A stretch of DNA of 45,520 nt from Alloprevotella sp. GTDB taxonomy: Bacteria; Bacteroidota; Bacteroidia; Bacteroidales; Bacteroidaceae. The position numbers and the translations under genes were made by a program. Every line of letters begins with the position of its first letter. The stretch's first letter is position 1. The notes under the pieces are model-generated. The model did not search any database. It was not told the origin of the DNA and saw only the letters and a program-made list of their open reading frames with translations. The DNA is taken from positions 1 through 45,520 of the forward strand of contig JAFSQD010000088.1 of NCBI GenBank assembly GCA_017446765.1, written 5' to 3'. This document shows positions 15,404 to 24,100 of the stretch, piece by piece.

Positions 15404-16612
15404 TTAGGAAAGACGTCTTTCCAAGCGCTCGCGGATGGAACCGATGAAACCTGCTGAGTTCACGGGTTGCGGCGTGATGCCTTCCATCAGTCCGGCGAGG
15501 TCCTTCGTGCAGATGCCTTCGGCCAGCGTGTCGAAGCAAGCGCCTTCCAGGGCCTCGGCGTAGCGCACAAGGTCGGGGAGGTTATCCATCTCGCCACGCT
15601 TGCGCAGCGCGCCGCTCCAGGCAAAGATGGTGGCCATGGGGTTGGTGCTGGTCTCCTCGCCCTTGAGGTATTTGTAGTAGTGGCGAGTGACGGTGCCGTG
15701 AGCGGCTTCGTACTCGTACTTGCCATCGGGACTCACGAGAACGCTTGTCATCATGGCCAGCGAACCGAAGGCCGTGCTGACCATGTCGCTCATGACGTCG
15801 CCGTCGTAGTTCTTGCAGGCCCAGATGTAGCCGCCCTTCGAACGGATGACGCGTGCCACGGCGTCGTCGATGAGCGTGTAGAAATACGTCAGCCCCAGTT
15901 CCTCAAACTTCTGCTTGTATTCCTCGAACACCTCTTCGAAGATGAGGCGGAACTGTGCGTCGTACTTCTTGGAGATGGTGTCCTTCGTGGAAAACCACAG
16001 ATCTTGTTTTGTGTCGATGGCAAACTTGAAGCAACTGTGGGCGAAAGAGCGTATGCTTTTGTCCGTGTTGTGCATGCCTTGCAGTACGCCGGCTCCCTTG
16101 AACTCGTGGACGACGACCTCCTCGCGCTGTCCGCCTTTACCTTCGAAGACGAGTTTCGCCGTGCCTTCATCGGGCACGCGGATTTCTACGCTCTTGTAGA
16201 CGTCGCCGTAGGCATGACGGGCAATGGTGATGGGCTTTTCCCAGTTCTTCACGACGGGGTGGATGGTGGGTATGGTGATGGGTGTACGGAAGACGGTACC
16301 GTCCAGGCGCGAGCGGATGGTGCCGTTGGGCGACTTCCACATCTCGTGCAAGTTGTACTCCGTCATGCGGGCAGCGTTGGGGGTGATGGTGGCGCACTTC
16401 ACGGCCACGCCCAGGCGCTTAGTGGCTTCGGCTGCATCGATGGTAATCTGGTCGCGCGTCTGGTCGCGCTTCACGAGACCGAGGTCGTAGTATTCCGTTT
16501 TCAGGTCGACAAAGGGCAGGATAAGTTCGTCCTTGATCATTTTCCAGAGGATGCGCGTCATTTCGTCGCCATCCATCTCCACGAGGGGAGTCAGCATTTG
16601 GATTTTTTCCAT
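15404..16612 (-). CDS. icd: NADP-dependent isocitrate dehydrogenase, type II
   Basis: It oxidises isocitrate to 2-oxoglutarate and CO2, making NADPH. The 402-aa product is of the homodimeric type shared with eukaryotic enzymes: LVEMDGDEMTRILW at the N-terminus, KSPNGTIRSRLDGTVFR (substrate-binding Ser and Arg), YFYTLIDDAVARVIRSKGG (catalytic Lys/Asp region), NYDGDVMSDMVSTAFGSLAMM (metal-binding aspartates) and AAHGTVTRHY (NADP binding). Length is normal for the type. In many Bacteroidetes this enzyme mainly supplies 2-oxoglutarate for glutamate synthesis. It has its own promoter at 16679-16709 and is followed by trpB2, which has a separate promoter. Confidence 0.96.
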   Translation of the reverse strand: MEKIQMLTPLVEMDGDEMTRILWKMIKDELILPFVDLKTEYYDLGLVKRDQTRDQITIDAAEATKRLGVAVKCATITPNAARMTEYNLHEMWKSPNGTIRSRLDGTVFRTPITIPTIHPVVKNWEKPITIARHAYGDVYKSVEIRVPDEGTAKLVFEGKGGQREEVVVHEFKGAGVLQGMHNTDKSIRSFAHSCFKFAIDTKQDLWFSTKDTISKKYDAQFRLIFEEVFEEYKQKFEELGLTYFYTLIDDAVARVIRSKGGYIWACKNYDGDVMSDMVSTAFGSLAMMTSVLVSPDGKYEYEAAHGTVTRHYYKYLKGEETSTNPMATIFAWSGALRKRGEMDNLPDLVRYAEALEGACFDTLAEGICTKDLAGLMEGITPQPVNSAGFIGSIRERLERRLS

Positions 16613-16678
16613 GGTGATTAGTTTGGAGTTTGTTGTTCTCTATGGTAGATGAGAGTGTGAAGAGTGACTTCGTAGTTG

Positions 16679-16709
16679 CAAAAGTATGCAATCCCCGATG
16701 GAGACCAAA
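16679..16709 (-). promoter_or_regulatory. Promoter of icd
   Basis: Minus strand TTTG (16709-16706), a 19-base spacer and TACTTTTG (16686-16679). The start near 16672 gives a 60-base leader. Confidence 0.7.
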
Positions 16710-16779
16710 ACTTTTCAACCTTTTTTGAGCCTCCACAGGCAATCGAGCTTGCCGGCCTGCTTCACGTTTCTCCATCGGG
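16694..16779. repeat. Inverted repeat between ftsZ-like gene and icd
   Basis: CCCGATGGAGA (16694-16704) and TCTCCATCGGG (16769-16779) are perfect 11-bp complements 64 bases apart, with an inner GGCAA/TTGCC stem. The left arm lies inside the icd promoter spacer, next to its -33 box. On the minus strand it begins 17 bases after the ftsZ-like stop, so it may be an mRNA 3'-end structure or an operator. Confidence 0.55.
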
Positions 16780-16795
16780 TCGTATGGGCAAAACG

Positions 16796-18022
16796 CTAAG
16801 CCTCAGGTTTTAGCATATCGGTCACGAAGTCAGAAAATTTCTCCCAAAGGCTCTTTCCTTCCCGTTCTCTGCCGGTTTCCTCGGTAGGTGCTGTGTCTTC
16901 TTCGTCACTCTCTTCTTCTTCGATGTCCTCTGGTATCGGTTGGGGCAGGGGATAGGCGAGGTTGGGGAAAAAGCGCCGCACGCGGTCGTCGATGGGGTCT
17001 TTGGTGTTTGCTGTTTCCGTGTTGCTGTCACCGTAGAGGCCGAAACCCGCTGCCAGGATGGTGATGCGGATGTCGTCTCCGAGGCCTTCCTCGGTGTCAA
17101 TACCCGTCTTGACCCATGTGTTTACGCCAAACTTTGCAGAGAAGGCATCAATCTGTCGGAACTCCCTCATCTGCATGGGCCGCGACCCCGCAGGGTCGTA
17201 GGACACACGCATGAGAAGGTGGGTTGACTTGTAAATATCATTATTGTTCAGCAGGGGTGAAGTGACCGCAGCCTTAATGGCGTTCTCCACGCGGTTTTCG
17301 CCGCAGCTCCTGCCCGTCGAGATGACGGCAACTCCTGAATGCTCCAATGCCGTCTGGACATCGGACAAGTCCATATTGATCAGACCAATCATGCCGATGA
17401 TGCCCGCAATACTCCGCACGGCATCGCAGAGCACGTTGTCGGCCGCTTTGAAGCCTACGTCGACGGACTCTTCGCTATACACTTCTTCCACGCGGTCGTT
17501 GCTGATGACGAGCAGAGCGTCCACCTCTTTTGCAAGACGATCCAGACCGTCCAACGCCAACAGGGCACGTGGAAGTTTTTCTCGCGACGGGGGAAGCGTG
17601 GCAATGGCCAATGTCAGTAGTCCCAGCTTCTTTGCTTCGCGGGCAAAGATGGGAGCCGCTGCCGTGCCAGTGCCTCCGCCCATTGATGTGGCTATGATGA
17701 TGATTTTTGCCCCATCATTCATAGCCTTCGATATTTGCTCGGCTTGTTCCTCTGCTATCTCGCGTCCACGCTCCACTTTGCCGCCAAAGCCACGGCCGTC
17801 GCCCAGCAGCAGACGATGAGGCACGCCACGGTGGCTGCTTAGTGCACTTGCGTTGCTGTCGCATACGAGGCAACTTACGTTATCTATGTTCTCACTGGCG
17901 AGATTGTCTACGGCGTTGCAACCTCCATTGCCCACGCCTATGACTTTTATAGTCTTCACTTCCTGCACAGGGGCTACACCCATATCGATCAGATTGTCCA
18001 GAATGTCTGTATTATCGTTCAT
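16796..18022 (-). CDS. Divergent FtsZ paralogue
   Basis: The 408-aa protein has the FtsZ/tubulin GTPase fold: VIGVGNGGCNAVDNL at residues 27-41, SMGGGTGTAAAP (about 113-124), VDALLVISNDRV, and the T7-loop motif NMDLSD (Asn216, Asp218, Asp221 kept). Several nucleotide-site positions differ from normal FtsZ: the last glycine of GGGTGTG is Ala121, the NTD after strand 2 is DSN, the GAGANP T3 loop is GFGGKV, and the PF.FEG segment is replaced by LPPSREKL. The tail is an acidic linker ending SLWEKFSDFVTDMLKPEA; I see no usual FtsZ tail for FtsA. No other division or murein genes lie nearby. I infer a second FtsZ-type protein; if it is the only one, it is very divergent. Start 18022 lies downstream of the promoter box. 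Confidence 0.85.
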   Translation of the reverse strand: MNDNTDILDNLIDMGVAPVQEVKTIKVIGVGNGGCNAVDNLASENIDNVSCLVCDSNASALSSHRGVPHRLLLGDGRGFGGKVERGREIAEEQAEQISKAMNDGAKIIIIATSMGGGTGTAAAPIFAREAKKLGLLTLAIATLPPSREKLPRALLALDGLDRLAKEVDALLVISNDRVEEVYSEESVDVGFKAADNVLCDAVRSIAGIIGMIGLINMDLSDVQTALEHSGVAVISTGRSCGENRVENAIKAAVTSPLLNNNDIYKSTHLLMRVSYDPAGSRPMQMREFRQIDAFSAKFGVNTWVKTGIDTEEGLGDDIRITILAAGFGLYGDSNTETANTKDPIDDRVRRFFPNLAYPLPQPIPEDIEEEESDEEDTAPTEETGREREGKSLWEKFSDFVTDMLKPEA

Positions 18023-18051
18023 CTTTGTTCGTGTTTTGTTACTTGCGGGCA

Positions 18052-18080
18052 CAAATATACTCATAAAAGTTAGCCCGAAA
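18052..18080 (-). promoter_or_regulatory. Promoter of the ftsZ-like gene
   Basis: TATATTTG at 18059-18052 (minus) is a full -7 match. The -33 region is weak (TTTCG at 18080-18076). It rules out the in-frame ATG at 18064 as start. Confidence 0.5.
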
Positions 18081-18100
18081 GGGTGAGCCCTCAGTTTTTT

Positions 18101-18143
18101 TTAATCTCCCATTTTATCTCCCACTTATACTCCCACTTATACT
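18101..18143 (-). repeat. Degenerate 12-bp repeat (AGnTAAAnnGGG type)
   Basis: Minus-strand units begin at 18143 and 18131 (AGTATAAGTGGG twice) and 18119 (AGATAAAATGGG), with a partial at 18107. Exact 12-base period, starting right at the end of the second giant gene. Confidence 0.6.
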
Positions 18144-18146
18144 TTA

Positions 18147-21100
18147 TTATTCAGTTTTCTTTCCTATCGTCACGTGGGTGTCGCCGCTGACTTCGGCCTC
18201 GTTGCCGCCGCCGAAGACATTGTCGCGGATATCAACGCCAATCACAGCATGGGTGCGTTCGAGGTCGGTGGTGGGCTCTTCCGTGGTGACGGCACCCTCG
18301 CCCTCGCCGGTCGTTACGGTTTTCACAACAGGTGTGTTGAAGACAATACTTTCCCCAGTGTGCGTGCCGATGTTCACGTAGGTGTTGCCCACGACAGGTG
18401 CGGCATTGCCGCCGCCAAAAATGCGGTTGATGGCGCCTATCTTGCCCGCAGTGTGGGGCGGCAGATAGATTTCCATGTTCTTTGTTTCCGTGTCCCGCTC
18501 GCCGTCACCGTTTTCGTCCACGAAGTCCCACGTGAGGGTCTCGGCGTTGTAGGCGCGTTTGTATTCCACGAAGGAGATGATGCGCGTGCCCGTCTTGTCG
18601 TTCGTTGTACTACCGTCGGCATAGGTGAAGCCGTCCTTGTAGAGTCCTTCGCATACATCGACGTTGATGTAGGGGTCACCTGTCACGGTGGCCGGTTTGC
18701 CATAGCCGCCGCCGTAGATTTCGCCGATGCTGGTGAAGGAATGGACATTCAGGGTGGGACCATGTTCGCCGGCGGGTGCCTCGTAGGGCGCCTGGTTGCC
18801 GCCGCCATAGAGCTGTCCGATGATGATGGGTTTACAGCCAGTCTCCTCAATGTTTACGGTGATGGTGCCTCGGATGTATCCGCTGACATTGTTGCCACCG
18901 AAGACGCGCTCAAAGGTGCCGTTGGTGATGTTCAGTGTCACGTTACCGTCGATCTCGGCGTCCTCGGCACCACCGTATGCCGCCTTCAGACCTGGTATGC
19001 AGGCCATCTCAAGGCGCGACTCGGCATCCATCGGTGCGCTCTTGCCCCCACCGTAGGCTTCATCGACATTGAAGGGGCAGCCCGTGACGTCCTCCAGCAT
19101 GGTGACGGCCACCGAACGAATGTTGCCCTTCGTGTTGGAGCCGCCATAGACGCGGTGGATGCGGCCGCCGTGGATGTTCATGCTGGCCTTTCCCGAGCCA
19201 TAGCTGTAGTTGGCTTCGCGGAGGGCTTTTGTAGCCGCCCCGGTGGTGGGGTCGCTTGATGCCTCAAAGGCCGAGTAGTCGTAATAGCCCACGTTGGCAC
19301 CGGGGTTGTCGGCTCCTGTGGGCAGTTTGTCCTTACCGTTTCCGCCACCGAAGGCTTCTTCTACTTCGAATGTGCCATAGATGTCGACCAGCGAGGCCGG
19401 CGTGGAGGCTGCATTGCCGCCGCCATAGACTTGGCGTATGCTGGTCAGATGGCAGCCGTCGATGATGACGTGTGCATAGGCCTGTGCCTTTTCTTCCTCA
19501 GTACCCGTGGCTGCTGTGGGTTCGTAGGGCGCGAGGTTGCCGCCACCGTAGACGGCTTCCACGTCATAGCGTCCCGCCACCTTGTCCTCAAGGGTGGCTT
19601 CGCCTTCGCCTTGCGTGGCATACACGTGAACGGTGACAGTTCCCTTGGGGCTTCCGTTCATGTCGTTGCATCCGAAAATCTGGTTCACGATGCCGCCTTT
19701 GGCATCATCGGCTACGCCGTGGTTGAGTTCCACGAGGACGTTGCCGCCCACCTGGCCTGCCTGTTTGATGCCAGGCAGATTCTCCGTGCTGCCCTTGCCA
19801 CCTCCGAATACGCTGCCGTAGCGGTAGGCCGCATCGCCCGTACCGATGGTTGTACCGATGGTTCCACCCGTGACGTGGATGGTGGCATTGCCTGCCAGCG
19901 TGCCCATCTCTGCACCGCCGTAAACGTTGCTCTTAATGGTTCCGCCAGTGATGTTGAGCACGGTGTTCTTTGCCTTTGCCATGCCCGCCCAGTGGGGGAG
20001 AAGGGTAGATCCGTCAAGTCCATAGAGACGTCCCATGCCTCCGGCAAAGACGTTGCCGCCCTTGGTGTAGGTCAGGCGGTTACGATAGTCGAAGGACGTG
20101 AGGGGCATCTTGCTCTTGTCTGCAGCACTGGGGTTGGGCACGTATTCATAGTTGTTGCCGATGGTGCCGCCCGAGATGTTGATGGTGATGTTGCCATGGG
20201 TGACGTCTTCCGCCACTACGTCGGGGTTATCGGCTCCGATGACTTGTTCGTATCCGTCGGGAATCTCCTGGCCATAGTTGGCATGGTCGTGGGGCACAAG
20301 GTAGGTGCCCACCGAGCCCAGACGACCACCGCCGTAGATGCTGCCAAGCATGGTGCCTCCCTGGATGTTCATTGTGACATTTCCGCTCACGGTGCCAGCC
20401 GTCAAGGCGTTACCGCCGAAGCCACGGCCGGCACCGAACACGTTTCCGTCAATATAAGAGGTTCCAAAAGTGCCAATGACAGGATTCGGCTTTGAGGGGT
20501 CGGAATTGTTTTTGATGGCCATGTTGACGCTCTTCAGGACGTGGCCATCCTCGCCGCCTCCAAAGACAGAGCCATATATGATGCCGCCCGAAACTTCTAC
20601 GTCTACGGCGCCGACGTTTGTCCATTCATTGAAGTTGAGACGCTGGTCACCCTTGCCGGCACCGAAAACGTAGCAGGTGACGGGGTGTTCGATAATCTGC
20701 TGGATCGTGCGTGGCACACCGATAGTGCCGCCCGATATGCTGACATGGCATGTGCCGATCACGTCCGTGAGTTCGTTGCCACCATATACGTTGGTGAGGA
20801 TGTGTCCGCCTGTGATGTTGACGTATGTGTCGCCTTCCACAAGACCGGCCGACCTCAGCCAAATACCGGTCGACAGTCCTGCGTCAATCTGCTCTTGCGT
20901 CAGCGTCTGTTCCTTATAGGGGAAATAGCCACTTCCGCCGCCGAAGACGTTGCCATAGAAGGTATGGCCGTCGGTGGCGGGCACTTCCGCACCATGTTCG
21001 TCCAGCGTGAAGACATCGTGCGGGCGATAGGGGTATACGTAGTTCCAGTGGGAACACTCGGCAAGGGCATTTGTTTCGGTCACCTCGGTGGTGAGGGGGT

Positions 21101-24100
21101 TGATGAACTGCTCCTCAGAGTAGGGTCCCGACATGCCTTCGCCGCAACCTATCTGTCCCCCTTGTATGTTCACGTGGGTGTCGTTCAGCACGCGTCCGTT
21201 TTCGCTACCTCCGTAGACACCGCCCACGATGAAGGCCGTGCCGCTGATGGTGACGTTGGTTTCGTAGACATAGGCGCGGAAGTCAATGTCCTTGTCCACT
21301 TCAGGGTCGGCCAGCGCACCACGGCTGGCTCCGAACACGTGGCCAAAGTCCTCGGGCATTCGCATGTCGGCGCGTCCCACCTGACCGCCACTTATGCTGA
21401 CCGAGCAGACGCCCGTCTCGCCCGTGCGTCCGTTCGGCTTTCCGATGCATCCTTCGTGGGCAGTATGTCCTGCAACGGCTGTTGTGGTGGTGAACGTGCC
21501 CACTGAGCCCAGCTTTCCGCCGCCGTAGACGCGGTCGTGGACAAAGCCCGAGCGCATGTCAATGGTGGTATTGCCCATCACGTCGGCCTTGTTGCCGCCT
21601 CCGAAGAGTGAGTGGTTGATGTAGGTGGTCTTAGCCTCGACCGTATCGTTGATGAGCACGGAAGTATTTTTGAGCGACTTGCTCTCGTTGCCACCGCCGT
21701 ATACGCAGCCATCATTCACGTCGGCATGTGCGTTGTGTGTGGTGCCTATCGTGCAGCCGTTGAGGGTAATCGAAATGTCGCCTGTCACGTTGCCGAGTTC
21801 GTTCATGGGGGTACTGGCCTCCGTATAGACGATATGGTTCTCAGCATCTACGACGCGACTATTTTTCGTACCTTGTCGCCATTCCCATGCCTCAGGCTCC
21901 ACATTGCCGAAGTCGGAGAAAGTGGCAGTCTGGCGGTCGTAAACGGAATAGGTGGGTTTTGTGGTGGGATAGACGTACAGTATGTTCGATACGGCCTTGT
22001 AGCCGCCACCGAAGGCACTGCCCTTAACGGTACAGCCCGTCAGCGTGGAGTTTACAGTGCCGTTCACTTTGCCTTGACAGCCAGCACCGTAGAAGTCGGT
22101 CAGCACGGTGCAGTTGTTGAGAACGTTGGTGACGTTACCCGTCGTGGCAAGCGAGAACCGCGCGTAGCCAGTATAGAAGCGGGTCACGCCGTTCGTACCG
22201 TTGGAGTGGATAATGTATTCAAACTTGTAGCAGGTTCCGATACCAAGGTCCGTTTTGTCCTTCAAGCGATTTTTGGTATAGTAGGTGAAGGGGATATCAT
22301 AGGTTGTTTGGGGGTTTGAAGCGATATCCAGATTGTTTGTCTGATTTTCACGATTGTAGGTAATGGATGTGCCGCCATAGCCTGCTCCGTAGAACACGCC
22401 GAAGGTGGTGTTGTCGGCATGTGTGGTCAGTGTCTTGTCTGGGTCCATGTCGCCGAACTCCGGGCCGCCGCAGTAGAAATTGACTTTGCTGTTGTTAATC
22501 GTGATGTCGATGTTTCCCTTGATGCGTGCGGATTGTGATGTGCCGCCGCCGAAGAAGCGGTTGATGAGCGCATGATCTACGCGCGCCGTCAGGCCTGCTG
22601 CAGTGGGTTCCTCAAGATAGGCTCCGAGGAACTTGCCGATTTTACCGCCTGCACACCAGAAGTACATCATATCGCCTGTCAGGGTGCCGCCGGACTTGTA
22701 GCCTGTCATATAGCATTCTTCCACTTGTCCGCCTGTCACGTTGATAGGTACAGCCTTGCTTTCGCGTGCATTGTCGGTGTGGCTGCCCGGATAGAACTCC
22801 TTCACATAGGCATTGCCGCCAATCTGAATGTAGCTCAATTTGTTGCATCCGGCATCGCGGGCACGCACGATTTGTATGAAGCATCCGCTGTTGGCAATCC
22901 AGCGGTTGTTACCCTTGCCGTTGTCGGCGACACTGAAGTCGCTGGAATTGATTTCGCACTGTGTCGTATTGCTGACGCATGTTTCAGTCAGTTCAAACCA
23001 CCCGCGCGTGTGCCAAATACCTATGCCGGGGTACATTTTTTCCCCCACGCGCGACGACATACCCATCTCGATGAGGGGAAGGAAGTCGAAACGCAATGCC
23101 GGTACCTTCAGACGGCCGAGCGTATTGGCCATATACCAGCCGTAGTCGGGTTCTTGGTTGCAATCTTCGTCCGTACTCATAATGGTTACGGCTTTATTCC
23201 TATTGAAGAGGGTGGTTGCTGTACTTGTCACTCTGTAGTGGTAGTTGCCTACCAGTACGATAGCCTGGGTATGGGGATTATTGGTCGTGGAGAGTTTGCT
23301 AACCAATGTACTCAGGTCGGTATAGACGGGTTGGCCGTGGTAGCTGTGGGGAACAGTGCCGCCGAGGGCTGCCGTATTGCTAATGGAAAAGTCGGCATCG
23401 TAGCCTACTTCGTAAGAAGGGTCGCTCAGGTAGAAGGCGTTGGCGAAATGAGCCTCGATGCTGATGGCCGTCGCTCCGTTGGGAACGATGTAGTAGCCGC
23501 CTTGGGCGAAGATATAGTCGGAGTTTGCGTAGAGGTCCTTGTTTGTGCAGTCGCGGTTGGCCATGTCGTAGTTGGCGTATGTACCAGCCGTGCCATTGCT
23601 GACGTTGGTGATTTTCCAACCAGTGCATACCTTGCTGTAATCGCGGGTCCACCCGTCGTATTCGTTGGCGAAGGGAAGGACAACTTTACCATAGGTATAG
23701 TCGTAGCGCAAGGTGTCCATATCGGTAATGGGCAGCTGCGAGGTGAAGCTACTGCCGTTGATGCTGACGTTGACGGTCAGGTAGCCAGCAGAGCCTCGGT
23801 CGGTCAGCAACTTGCCAGCGTAGGCATCCGTCGTGGCGGGCAGGTTGGCTGCAACCTCCTCCGTCGCCTTCCGCGTATGGGTGTTCCAGGCTTCAACGAC
23901 AGGGTATGGCGGTGCGTCGGTGCCGCGCTTCAGTACCCAGTGGCCCACTTCGCTGAGGTGTACGGGGTCATAGTCGCCGAAGAGAAAGTAGGAGGCCATG
24001 TTGCGGTGGGTGTTGAGGATATGGCGGTAGAAGGGGAAGCGCGTCAGGTATTCGTCCTTCTCGATGGCCTGCTGGTCGTTATAGACCGTATAGGATAAGT

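Noticed and set aside
15467..16621. Plus-strand frame of 384 codons opposite icd
   Set aside because: Fully antisense to a clear isocitrate dehydrogenase, with no recognisable motif or promoter.
22572..24098. Long plus-strand reading frame of 508 codons opposite giant protein B
   Set aside because: The minus-strand frame has a signal peptide and repeats; the plus frame is its GC-driven shadow with no domain. The same holds for the frames at 18174-19259, 25649-27211 and 32051-33445.
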